Positions 1 through 7,727 of a stretch of DNA of 21,643 nt are shown piece after piece. Positions within the stretch are counted from its first letter, which is position 1. The number at the start of each line of letters is the position of its first letter. Source of the DNA: Campylobacterales bacterium (GTDB lineage: Bacteria; Campylobacterota; Campylobacteria; Campylobacterales; QNZT01); NCBI GenBank assembly GCA_027080605.1, contig JALWRO010000140.1, forward strand, positions 1 through 21,643. Reading direction: 5' to 3'. Both the position numbers and the translations under genes were made by a program. The notes under the pieces were generated by a model. That model worked only from the letters and a program-made list of their open reading frames with translations, did not search any database and was not told the origin of the DNA.

Positions 1-108
1 GCTATAGAGAGGGGGAAACGCCCTGCTCCTTTTCGAACCAGGAAGCTAAGACCCTCTTCGCCGATAATACTGCCCCTTACTGGGGTGGGAATGTAGGTCG
101 CCGCCCGT
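1..108 (+). rRNA. rrf: 5S ribosomal RNA, 5' end cut by the window edge
   Basis: The sequence carries the conserved 5S landmarks: GCTATAGAG at the start, CGAACCAGGAAGCTAAG in the loop B/C region, GCCGATAATACTGC, and GGGAATGTAGGTCGCCGCC at the 3' end. The closing arm CCGCCCG (101-107) would pair with about 8-10 bases missing at the left edge, so only the first bases are lost. It is presumably the last gene of an rrn operon coming from the left. The exact 3' end is uncertain by a few bases. Confidence 0.93.
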
Positions 109-135
109 TCGTTTTTATTCCTTTTTTATTTATCC
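108..135 (+). terminator. T-rich tract after 5S, possible rrn termination region
   Basis: Immediately after the 5S 3' arm the + strand runs GTTCG, TTTTTATTCC and TTTTTTATTT. The 5S terminal stem followed by T tracts is a plausible termination region, but there is no separate GC-rich hairpin, so this is a weak call. The 70 bases before the next gene hold nothing else except its ribosome binding site (AAAGG, about 166-170). Confidence 0.3.
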
Positions 136-179
136 CTCTTTTATTATGTTAAACTACTGTTCTTCCAAAGGTATTCAAA

Positions 180-662
180 ATGTCTAAGATTTTGCTTTCA
201 GCCTGTTTACTGGGTGATCAGGTACGTTATGATGGTCAAATCAAAAAGCCTGATCCAAGACTTATGCAATTGTATGTTGATGCCAAAGTGGTTTCCTGTT
301 GTCCGGAAGTGGATGGTGGTTTGGCTGTACCGCGACTTCCTGCAGAAATTGTTTGTGGTGATGGAATTGATGTATTGGCAGGGGAGTGTGATATCGAAAG
401 AAAGGATGGTCTATCTGTACGTGATGCTTTTCTGGAAGGCGCTAATCGTGCATATGCTTTGGCAATAAAATACAATATAAAAATAGCAATTTTGAAATCA
501 AAAAGTCCTTCATGTTCAAATAACTATATCTACGATGGTACATTCAGTGGAAAATTGAAAGAGGGTATGGGTGTTACGACAGCACTTTTACAGGCTCAGG
601 GTATATCTGTATATAATGAAGAGGAGATCGACGAAGCTATAGCGCATTTTGTAACGCTATAG
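180..662 (+). CDS. DUF523 family protein
   Basis: A 160-residue cytoplasmic protein matching the DUF523 family over its whole length. Recognisable signatures are the N-terminal ILLSACLLG with RYDG, the CCPEVDGGL stretch followed by PR and PAEI, ILKSKSPSC near residue 105, and the C-terminal GMGVTTALL. The conserved cysteines (C9, the CC pair near 41 and the SPSC cysteine) could bind metal, but the biochemical role of the family is unknown to me. The ATG at 180 has AAAGG upstream. It follows the rrn operon and converges on the minus-strand operon. The two stop codons are adjacent in the palindrome CTATAG (657-662). Confidence 0.88.
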   Translation: MSKILLSACLLGDQVRYDGQIKKPDPRLMQLYVDAKVVSCCPEVDGGLAVPRLPAEIVCGDGIDVLAGECDIERKDGLSVRDAFLEGANRAYALAIKYNIKIAILKSKSPSCSNNYIYDGTFSGKLKEGMGVTTALLQAQGISVYNEEEIDEAIAHFVTL

Positions 663-1106
663 ACTATCTTTATTGTCTCGGAGAATCCGATCGAGTGTAG
701 ATTTGAATTTGAGTGCTTTTTCTTTGTGTGGGAGGAAATGCTTTTCGCTGGAGGGGAATGCACTGGAAAGTTCATCATAATAGGAAATTTTGATATCGAT
801 ATGGTTTTTGATGACGTCAAACAGTTTTTCCATCTCTTCAACCGTAAATACACTTTTTAAAATATCCGTAATCATTCGCTGTCGTTGTTTCGGTGCAATT
901 TTTTCATCACACTCAAGACCAATTGTACGTATATCTTTTTTAGAAAAATAGACTCCGCAACGTGCCGGAGAGAGCATTTTGGTTGTTATCTCGATAATAT
1001 AGTCGGGAAACTCTTCATCGTAGTCTGTTTCACATCCCTCTTCACATTCCTGATTTTGTTTACGTAATTTGTCGAATTCTGCTCTTAGGTTTTTGATATC
1101 TTCCAT
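657..1106 (-). CDS. conserved-looking acidic protein of unknown function, last gene of the molybdoenzyme operon
   Basis: I do not recognise a family. The 149-residue product starts with a charged helical stretch that could form a short coiled coil (MEDIKNLRAEFDKLRKQ), then a CEEGC motif, an acidic patch and a mostly helical remainder without membrane segments or signal peptide. I choose the ATG at 1106, not the upstream in-frame GTG at 1118. The ATG overlaps the stop codon of the preceding gene as TAATG and has GGAG 6 bases upstream, which indicates translational coupling. Its position at the end of the operon suggests an accessory role for the molybdoenzyme or the ferredoxin, but that is inference from context only. 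Confidence 0.75.
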   Translation of the reverse strand: MEDIKNLRAEFDKLRKQNQECEEGCETDYDEEFPDYIIEITTKMLSPARCGVYFSKKDIRTIGLECDEKIAPKQRQRMITDILKSVFTVEEMEKLFDVIKNHIDIKISYYDELSSAFPSSEKHFLPHKEKALKFKSTLDRILRDNKDSL

Positions 1107-1810
1107 TAGACGCTCCACTCTTTTGTTTTAATTTTTGCTATTTTTTCTAATATTTTATTGAAATCTTGTGTAAAATCGAGACGATACTGATTCTCGGCTG
1201 TGATATATGTGTTTGTAAAATCGACAGTGATGTCAACCTTTTCTTCTATTTTGTTATTTTGGATACGTATTACATCATAAATGATATGTTCCGGGATAAG
1301 TGAAACAAAATCACGTAACGTTTCAATTTCATGTGCTGCCAGGAGAATTTTAGCGGGATTTGCTTTCACAAGGTGCCACAAAAAACTTTTTGAAGATGGT
1401 GTGTCGCCGATAATTAAAATATTTTTACCGGATACATCACATAGTTCATTTACACAGTCGAGTGTAGCTCTTCCCTGGACAACTTCTACATTGTAACCGC
1501 TATCGGCTATGGTGATGGTGTCACAGATACCACATCGCTGTACTTCATCGTTTCCTTCATGAAGTAGATCATAAACAGGTTTCCAATATTCAGAATCAAG
1601 AAAGGCTCCCTGTATTTTAGAGTCTTTCAAACCGTTCAGAAAAAAACCGAGATCATCTTCGCGAATATTTAAAGGCATCATTTTACAGTCAACATCGAGT
1701 TGCTGAAATGCATTGTTGAAAAAAGTATCTTGCTTCTTTTCTATCGCATTGGCGCCGATGATGGAAAAGAGTCTGGTGTTGACACCGATTTGGTCTATTG
1801 GATACCCCAT
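1106..1810 (-). CDS. shikimate dehydrogenase-like (AroE fold) protein, probably not catalytic as AroE
   Basis: The 234-residue protein has the two-part plan of shikimate dehydrogenase: an N-terminal substrate-domain-like part (RLFSIIG at 13-19, then NNAFQQLDVD), a GICDTI segment (94-99) where AroE has GAVNT, and a Rossmann-like start KNILIIGDTPSSKS (129-142). The hallmark residues of AroE are missing. The SLSP shikimate loop is replaced by IEKKQD, the NVTxPxK catalytic lysine/aspartate region reads AFLDSEYWKP, and the glycine-rich GAGGAA nucleotide loop is GDTPSSK. It is therefore a divergent paralogue with an unknown ligand. Its ATG lies inside the end of the ferredoxin gene (16-base overlap), tying it to the molybdoenzyme operon. 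Annotation as a biosynthetic AroE would probably be wrong. Confidence 0.7.
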   Translation of the reverse strand: MGYPIDQIGVNTRLFSIIGANAIEKKQDTFFNNAFQQLDVDCKMMPLNIREDDLGFFLNGLKDSKIQGAFLDSEYWKPVYDLLHEGNDEVQRCGICDTITIADSGYNVEVVQGRATLDCVNELCDVSGKNILIIGDTPSSKSFLWHLVKANPAKILLAAHEIETLRDFVSLIPEHIIYDVIRIQNNKIEEKVDITVDFTNTYITAENQYRLDFTQDFNKILEKIAKIKTKEWSV

Positions 1811-2865
1811 AATGATTTAGCCTCCTCCTCTTCGATTTTACAGCGTGGACAGGTCTTTTCTCCACCGAAATAGGTAAAAAAGTTTGCGCATTCATCGCAT
1901 CTGACTACTTTAAAATTAATCAATTCAGTGACTTTAGGTTCAAAAAGTTCTTTGGTACTGTAAGGAATTAGTGTGATTGCATTGGGTTCACAGACATCAT
2001 GACACAATGAACACTTTACACACATAAGCGGATCAAAATCTATTTTTGTTTGACGGCGATCGCTTTGTAATGCACCGGTGGGGCAAATACGGTAGCATAT
2101 GGAGCAGTTGTCGCAGTCATCATTGATGTTTTTTTGTGACGTGAAGGAAATCTCGTCTGACATGTATGTGTGATAATTGACTGGTGTCTGTGCACGTTTT
2201 AATGCCATAAACAGTAGTTTACGTTTATTGGGAATCTCTTTTTTTCGGATATTTTGCGTATCTTCTATACTAATGGCATGTTGCTCTTCATGAAGTGCCT
2301 CTTCAAATTCAATTTTGCTTTTGATCGCACCTTTGACGCTGAATCTTTTGAGAAACTGTCTGCGATCAGGTTCTTTTTCTTCAACCGGTTCTTTATATCC
2401 GAGCATTTCAGTTTTAATAGTTTTAGTCGAGTTGATATTTTGTAAAAAGAGATTTGCTTCGGTGATATTTTGCTGAATTTGTGCATAGAGTGGTTCCTGA
2501 ATTTCACATGAAGCACAGTGACCGAGGTCAAGTATGGTTTCATCACCGAGAAGGGCGAGGGATATAAGATTTTCAACACTCAGTGTTGCCAGACAGGGGA
2601 TGTTTTTTTTACAACTTATGAGTGACTCTTCTCCTTCGAGAAAAGAGAAGATAAAATCGAGTGTATCAAAATTTTTCAGTGAAATCGCTTCTGTGGGACA
2701 AACACCGATACAGCCACCGCAATCGGTACAGGCATCGCTGACAACAGGGATGTTTTCATTATAACTAATTGCATGATGCGGGCAAATATCTTCGCACTTG
2801 GTACAAGTAGCATTTTTAGCATAAACTTTGACACAGTTGCCAAGTTCAATTTTGAGGTTATGCAT
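1795..2865 (-). CDS. multi-cluster 4Fe-4S ferredoxin with C-terminal zinc ribbon
   Basis: The 356-residue protein has ferredoxin-type cysteine motifs in two pairs: CTKCEDIC (C21, C24, C28) and CTDCGGCIGVC (C46-C56) at the N terminus, CDNCSICYRIC (C251-C261) and CVKCSLCHDVC (C282-C292) near the C terminus. Between them are extra cysteine pairs, C85/C91 and HCASC (C117/C120), and an RRQFLKRF stretch at 168-175 resembling a Tat motif but with no hydrophobic segment after it. The last 35 residues form a rubredoxin- or zinc-ribbon-like knuckle (C323/C326, C339/C342). There is no signal peptide, so it is probably a cytoplasmic electron carrier or assembly factor. Its start overlaps the end of the TorD-like gene by 8 bases (ATGCATAA), showing tight coupling with the enzyme operon. 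Its electron donor is unknown. Confidence 0.85.
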   Translation of the reverse strand: MHNLKIELGNCVKVYAKNATCTKCEDICPHHAISYNENIPVVSDACTDCGGCIGVCPTEAISLKNFDTLDFIFSFLEGEESLISCKKNIPCLATLSVENLISLALLGDETILDLGHCASCEIQEPLYAQIQQNITEANLFLQNINSTKTIKTEMLGYKEPVEEKEPDRRQFLKRFSVKGAIKSKIEFEEALHEEQHAISIEDTQNIRKKEIPNKRKLLFMALKRAQTPVNYHTYMSDEISFTSQKNINDDCDNCSICYRICPTGALQSDRRQTKIDFDPLMCVKCSLCHDVCEPNAITLIPYSTKELFEPKVTELINFKVVRCDECANFFTYFGGEKTCPRCKIEEEEAKSLWGIQ

Positions 2866-3472
2866 TGAGGTATTCGTAATCGTTGAGTAAAAATTCCAGT
2901 CCGGTCATAGCCCCGTCGTGATAGAGAGGCGTCTGCGCTTCGTTTTTTACGTTAATAAAATAAAGCGGCGCCCACTGCATCAAATGTTTTTCCATAAATG
3001 ACTTTTGCATAGTCTGAAGTTCCTGTGCAGCTATTTCATCACTGTTTTTGCGCGCTTTTACTTCTGCAGTACAGAGCATATACATAAACTCAAGCTCTAC
3101 ACCGATGTGATCGGGAGAAACGACTCTGGCTACATCTTTTTCAACAACAAAGTCAAACGCTTCGTAAAATTGAAATACGGGATTATCTCCGCCACTTTCA
3201 ATCATGCCGTCTTCACGTGTATAAAATGTTTCATATGGAATTAGGTTAATCAGTGATATATCTGCAAAATCAACATTCAGATGCGCTTCAATAAGCTCTT
3301 CTTGAGGCAGTGTTGTAAACAGATCCCAGTCGTAGAGATTGGGAAAGAACTCTTTTATATCTTTGTGGTCGAGTGTTTTTAAAAAATCTGTATCGACTTC
3401 TTTCATAAAAAGTCTCGAGTAAAGAGCATAAAAAAATTCTCTTTGTTTTGCATGAAGTAGTTTGTCGTTCAT
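2858..3472 (-). CDS. TorD/DmsD-family molybdoenzyme chaperone
   Basis: A 204-residue, helix-rich cytoplasmic protein with the TorD-family pattern: an early YALYSRLF segment near residue 16 and the diagnostic PDHIGVELEFM stretch around residues 119-129. Family members bind the twin-arginine leader of a specific molybdoenzyme and hold export back until the cofactor is inserted. The obvious client is the Tat-signal catalytic subunit encoded immediately upstream. The ATG at 3472 has AGAGG 7 bases upstream. It is separated from the catalytic gene by 61 bases that contain a hairpin, and it overlaps the ferredoxin gene downstream. Confidence 0.88.
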   Translation of the reverse strand: MNDKLLHAKQREFFYALYSRLFMKEVDTDFLKTLDHKDIKEFFPNLYDWDLFTTLPQEELIEAHLNVDFADISLINLIPYETFYTREDGMIESGGDNPVFQFYEAFDFVVEKDVARVVSPDHIGVELEFMYMLCTAEVKARKNSDEIAAQELQTMQKSFMEKHLMQWAPLYFINVKNEAQTPLYHDGAMTGLEFLLNDYEYLNA

Positions 3473-3498
3473 ATAGATCCTCTTGTTGTAGATGAAGT

Positions 3499-3523
3499 TG
3501 AAGGAGGGAAAACTCCTCCTTCA
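3499..3523 (-). promoter_or_regulatory. intercistronic hairpin between catalytic subunit and chaperone genes
   Basis: A perfect 9-bp inverted repeat (TGAAGGAGG / CCTCCTTCA, 7-base loop) sits 10 bases after the catalytic-subunit stop codon. On the mRNA strand no U-run follows, so it is not a classical terminator. It more likely marks an mRNA-processing or 3'-protection site that lets structural subunits be made in excess of the accessory proteins, or a partial attenuator. Confidence 0.5.
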
Positions 3524-3533
3524 TATTGTAGTG

Positions 3534-6500
3534 TTACGATTTTATCGAAACTGAATAAGCTTTGTCTGAAAGCTTTGCTCCCGGACGCTTGATCCATCTT
3601 GGTCTTCTGATAGTATCACCGGCTGCAAGTGGTCTTGTCAATGTATCTCTCCAGATTTGGAAAGTTTTGAAGTTGTTTTCATAATTGACATAGATATCAC
3701 CGATTTTATCATTTTCACCCGCTTTTTCAAGGATGACTTTCTGATGCCAGCCGTGATTACCTGCAATAGGATCAGGGTGTACTGGCGCTACGGCATTTTG
3801 CCATGCACCTGTCAATCCGTCCCACCAGATATTGTCGAGATCTTTATTGTACTCTTTAAACTGCCATGGTTTCATCGGTTTGATACCGCCTTTGGCAGTC
3901 ATCGTCGCTTCAGTACCGTCATCTTTCATCTCATAAAGAGGTGCCCCAAGTCCCATAACACCCAGCTTGTGTTTAAAGCCCGGGATATCGACAGCATTTT
4001 TTACTTTCCATCGTCCTGCATGGTGTGAACATGCCAGTACGCCTGGTCTGGTTGCCTCAGTAACAATCGCCATACCGATAAAATAGCCGCTTTCAAGTCC
4101 ACTTACAGTATCGACAATGCGTACTTTAACAGGCTCTCTGTTTTTGATACCCAGTTTTTCTGCATCTTTGGTGTAGATCCAGACAGGGTTATGGTTCTGG
4201 CTAATCTCCATCAAATGCTTGGAGTTCACAGATCTTGTATGGATATTGTAAGAGAGTCTGTAAATCGTATTGAGTGCGAATTCGTTCTCTTTCTCCATAA
4301 AGTCATGGTGTACCTGTGTGACGATATGTGTCATTTTCTTTCTCTCACCTTTGTTACGCGGGTAGATCGGTATACCGTACTCAGGCCATTTCCATTCGTT
4401 TGCAAACCAGTCAACATAGAAGTCAAGTTTTTTATCCGGAGTGTGGAATCCTTCATAGAACTTACCGTCTACTTCAATACCGATTGAGTGTTTTTTACCG
4501 TCATGCTCAGCCCAAAGTACGCCGGAGTCATCTTGCTTGACTTCTCTTGCATCGTAAGTGTGTCCATGTGCTTCAATCGTTTTTTTCTTTTTGTCGATCT
4601 TAAGCTCTTTCTCCTGAGGTCTGTAGATATTTGTTTCTTCTGTCCATGCACCGTGATCTCTCATGTACTCATAGCATGGAAATTCACTGTTTGGATATTC
4701 CATTTTTGCTACTTCAAGAAGATTTGGTAATAAGCTAAATGCCGCATCGTAATATTCAGCAATAGTTACTGGTCTGGACGGATCTTTTTTACTTGCCGCA
4801 TGTTTTTGAATACCGAGACTTCCATCTGGATCAACATGGTAGTAGAGAAGATTCAGAAAAAATTCATTTTCTTCCCAGATTTCACCGAGACCCGCTTTCA
4901 TATGCGCTTCAAGTGTTGCTCTCTCAGGACGCTTCGGTTTCCATCCCATTTTTTCTAAAGTAACTCTCAATGCCGGTTGTCTGAAAGCTGTCCATCTCTC
5001 CGGTTTGGTTGGAGAAGATTGTTGATCGTGTCTTTCACCTGCAAGACCGACAGGCAGAACATAGTCACAGAACCAGTTTGTTTCACTCCATGTTGGAGAG
5101 AGGTTGAGTGTCATTTCCATTTTCTTTTCGTTTTTGAGGATATCGATCCATCTAAAACCATCCGGGTTGATCCAGACAGGGTTGTACATTCTTGGAATCC
5201 AGACTGCCAGTTTTTCAGGAACCATAACCCCTTTTGAGCGCCATTTTTTCTGCCACTCTTCATCTGCGAGAAGGTGAGGGAGAATCATACTCATCTCATA
5301 AGTAGAGAGAGGATACTCAGGTGGCCATGCCAGTTCATTCCAAACATCAACTTTTCCAGGGTATTTACCGGCGACAGTCGCTTTATCACCTTTTCCGCCG
5401 ACAGAAATTTCATGCCAGTGGTGCCAGCTTACGCCTCCGATATCACCTGCCATTGCACCGACAAGTGCCATCAGCAGGAAACCTGCTCTGGTGTTCATCC
5501 ATCCACCTTTGTGACCAATTGTACCGGCTCTCCAGAGATACGTGGCGATTCTTGGACCTGCATCGACAATCATGTCGAAGAGTTCATCGAGTTTATCTTC
5601 CTGTCCTTCAAGTTTACACTCTTCAACAACAAATTCTTTGGTATAAGGTGCATAAATCTCTTTTAACATTTCAATGAAAGCAGGATAGTCACGTTTTTCA
5701 GGAATTGATTTGATGTATCCGTACTCGAGCATCTTTTTGAGATAGGCATCATCTGCCATCAATTTATCCCAGTTGACCCAGTTTTTGACAAATTTATGGT
5801 CTACGAGGCTTTTCCCGTTGATATTATCTTCATTGAGAACTCTGTTGACATAGTGCAGATAGAGTGCCGCTTCCGTTCCCGGCCAAGGAGAAAGCCAGAG
5901 ATCAGCTATACCTGCCGAGTTGGAGAGTCTCGGATCGATAACGACCATCTTTGCACCTTTTTTTCGTGCATCTGCAATAAGACCTGCCGACTGCTGGAAG
6001 TAGTGACCGGCATCCGCTGCATGGGATGATTGCAGGAAGATCAATTTTGCATTCGCCCAATCCGGTGAGTTCCTGTCATCGTTAGCCCACTGAATAGAAC
6101 CTTCTCTTGCACCGGCACTACAAATATTGGTATGAGAGTCAGAACCGTCAACACCAAGCATCGCCGGTACACGACCGGTAAATCCGTTTTCATTAGGACG
6201 ACCAACATGATACATAATATATTTTTTAGAGAGCTCATCACCTGCTTTCAGGGTGTCGTGCATTTTTTGACCGATCTCTTTCATCGCCTGATCCCAGGTG
6301 ATTCTGATCCATTTCCCGTCGCCCCTTTTTGAACCAGGCGCTCTTTTGATAGGGAAAGGAATACGATCCGGATCGTACATTTGACTCATGGTACCGTACC
6401 CTTTGGCACAGTTTCTACCACGGCTTCCCGTGTGCAGTGGATTACCCATATATTTTCTGACTGTGAGTGTCTTTTTATCAACCCATGCAGTCAGACCGCA

Positions 6501-6815
6501 GCCCGCTTCGCAGTTGGAACAGGCAGTCGGTACGATAGTATAGTCATGCACGAGAATTCCGTCCGGATTCTCCTTAGACTGAACACCGTTTCTTCCAACA
6601 CCGCCTCTTTTCCAGTCATCCCCGTCGAGTTCAAGAAAACTGTCCCACTCAGTTTGCGAAGGATAGAAATTGAGCTCTTTGGGTGTTGGTGTAAATTTTG
6701 TTTCTTCTTTTGTTTCATCAGCGACAACAGAGGAAAAAACACCTGCTGCTACTGTGGCACCTGCAACACCATATGCAGTACCTTTTAAAAAATTTCTTCT
6801 ACTTTCTAAAAACAT
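3534..6815 (-). CDS. Tat-exported molybdopterin oxidoreductase catalytic subunit (DMSO reductase superfamily)
   Basis: The 1093-residue protein begins with a twin-arginine leader (SRRNFLKG, residues 5-12, then an alanine-rich hydrophobic stretch to VVA), so it acts in the periplasm. A 4Fe-4S motif CX2CX3CX29C follows (C99, C102, C106, C136), with lysine two residues after the last cysteine (CAKG). The likely molybdenum ligand is C232 in TNICSAG, as in cysteine-ligated members such as polysulfide, arsenate and tetrathionate reductases, not serine as in DmsA. The C-terminal part (from about residue 880) matches the molydopterin dinucleotide-binding barrel (LSYNIHTRSVN, ACSHHAGRW). At 1093 residues it is much longer than PsrA (about 750), nearer TtrA/SoeA size. 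With the FeS and NrfD partners upstream it fits a quinone-linked sulfur-compound reductase or oxidase; the substrate is not readable. GGGAGG precedes the ATG by 10 bases. Confidence 0.9.
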   Translation of the reverse strand: MFLESRRNFLKGTAYGVAGATVAAGVFSSVVADETKEETKFTPTPKELNFYPSQTEWDSFLELDGDDWKRGGVGRNGVQSKENPDGILVHDYTIVPTACSNCEAGCGLTAWVDKKTLTVRKYMGNPLHTGSRGRNCAKGYGTMSQMYDPDRIPFPIKRAPGSKRGDGKWIRITWDQAMKEIGQKMHDTLKAGDELSKKYIMYHVGRPNENGFTGRVPAMLGVDGSDSHTNICSAGAREGSIQWANDDRNSPDWANAKLIFLQSSHAADAGHYFQQSAGLIADARKKGAKMVVIDPRLSNSAGIADLWLSPWPGTEAALYLHYVNRVLNEDNINGKSLVDHKFVKNWVNWDKLMADDAYLKKMLEYGYIKSIPEKRDYPAFIEMLKEIYAPYTKEFVVEECKLEGQEDKLDELFDMIVDAGPRIATYLWRAGTIGHKGGWMNTRAGFLLMALVGAMAGDIGGVSWHHWHEISVGGKGDKATVAGKYPGKVDVWNELAWPPEYPLSTYEMSMILPHLLADEEWQKKWRSKGVMVPEKLAVWIPRMYNPVWINPDGFRWIDILKNEKKMEMTLNLSPTWSETNWFCDYVLPVGLAGERHDQQSSPTKPERWTAFRQPALRVTLEKMGWKPKRPERATLEAHMKAGLGEIWEENEFFLNLLYYHVDPDGSLGIQKHAASKKDPSRPVTIAEYYDAAFSLLPNLLEVAKMEYPNSEFPCYEYMRDHGAWTEETNIYRPQEKELKIDKKKKTIEAHGHTYDAREVKQDDSGVLWAEHDGKKHSIGIEVDGKFYEGFHTPDKKLDFYVDWFANEWKWPEYGIPIYPRNKGERKKMTHIVTQVHHDFMEKENEFALNTIYRLSYNIHTRSVNSKHLMEISQNHNPVWIYTKDAEKLGIKNREPVKVRIVDTVSGLESGYFIGMAIVTEATRPGVLACSHHAGRWKVKNAVDIPGFKHKLGVMGLGAPLYEMKDDGTEATMTAKGGIKPMKPWQFKEYNKDLDNIWWDGLTGAWQNAVAPVHPDPIAGNHGWHQKVILEKAGENDKIGDIYVNYENNFKTFQIWRDTLTRPLAAGDTIRRPRWIKRPGAKLSDKAYSVSIKS

Positions 6816-6830
6816 TTTCTATGTTCCTCC

Positions 6831-7727
6831 CTAACTTAACGGTAATAATTGTGGAATGATCAGCCATACATGTTTCGCAATGAACAGACCGATAAGTGCC
6901 AGAATGGCTGCAAGTTTCAGCAATGCGCCATTGCCGTTTCTGATTGCACCGATAGCAATGAAAAACGGCAGGATATAACCGATAACCTGACCGAGCCAGA
7001 ACAGAGTATGGTACTCGCCGCCGGCTTGTACGTATGCCAGTGTTGCTTCAGCTTCCTGAGATTTAAATGACAGATAGTACTCACCCATATACATGATGAA
7101 TGAAAGAAATGCCGCAGTTGCCAGAATGATAGCCAGATCTCTTCTCGCTTCCTTCGTCCATGAACCACTGAAAAATGCCAAAATTGCAGAGCCTGCAACA
7201 AATGCAGCCAGTGCCATTTGAATGAGTTCGGCAGGTGTTTGCCAAAGTTCTCTTGCACTTGCTTCACCCATGATCGCTGCAGTGTAAAGTGTTACAGGGA
7301 TTGCCAGAACAACAGCCGCTTTGAGCAATGTATAGTAAATACCATCTGATTTTTTCTTGAAAAATACCAGGTATGCCATCCATGCGATAATACCGGTCAA
7401 TACTGTCGCCATCCATGCACCGACAGTAATAGCTGACGTAAAGTGCGGATGTAGAAAAATATTGATCATCCTGAAAGGCTGATGTAAATCAAGCAGCGTG
7501 AAAAGCAGGAAAATATTCAAAAAGACAAAGGCAACTAACGGAATAACCGTCTTCAAACCTTTTAAATCTTTACCGTCATATCTTGCGAGAAGAAAAGCTC
7601 CGACCAGAATGGAACCGGTTGCAATACTTTTTGCCCAAAGGTTGAGGGTAATCATCCATCCCCAAACAATGCCGGGCAGCGCAACGTCCATCGTAACGAT
7701 TGCATTGTTTATAGTTTCTGCATGCAT
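6831..7727 (-). CDS. NrfD/PsrC-family quinone-interacting membrane subunit
   Basis: The 298-residue product is almost entirely hydrophobic, with about eight predicted transmembrane helices. An early conserved segment is GIVWGWMITLNLWAKSIATG, followed by FTLLDLHQPFRMINIF, typical of NrfD/PsrC proteins where acidic and aromatic residues line the quinone site. It would anchor the complex and exchange electrons between the quinone pool and the FeS subunit. Its ATG overlaps the FeS-subunit stop as TAATG with GGAGG 9 bases upstream, and only 15 bases separate it from the catalytic gene. The gene order FeS - NrfD - catalytic differs from the psrABC order. Confidence 0.9.
   Translation of the reverse strand: MHAETINNAIVTMDVALPGIVWGWMITLNLWAKSIATGSILVGAFLLARYDGKDLKGLKTVIPLVAFVFLNIFLLFTLLDLHQPFRMINIFLHPHFTSAITVGAWMATVLTGIIAWMAYLVFFKKKSDGIYYTLLKAAVVLAIPVTLYTAAIMGEASARELWQTPAELIQMALAAFVAGSAILAFFSGSWTKEARRDLAIILATAAFLSFIMYMGEYYLSFKSQEAEATLAYVQAGGEYHTLFWLGQVIGYILPFFIAIGAIRNGNGALLKLAAILALIGLFIAKHVWLIIPQLLPLS

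Noticed and set aside
657..662. CTATAG palindrome at the convergent stops considered as a regulatory site
   Set aside because: It is simply two back-to-back TAG stop codons on opposite strands.
2331..2364. Internal RRQFLKRF taken as a Tat signal giving an alternative exported ferredoxin
   Set aside because: No methionine start just before it and no hydrophobic stretch after it, so export from an internal start is not supported.
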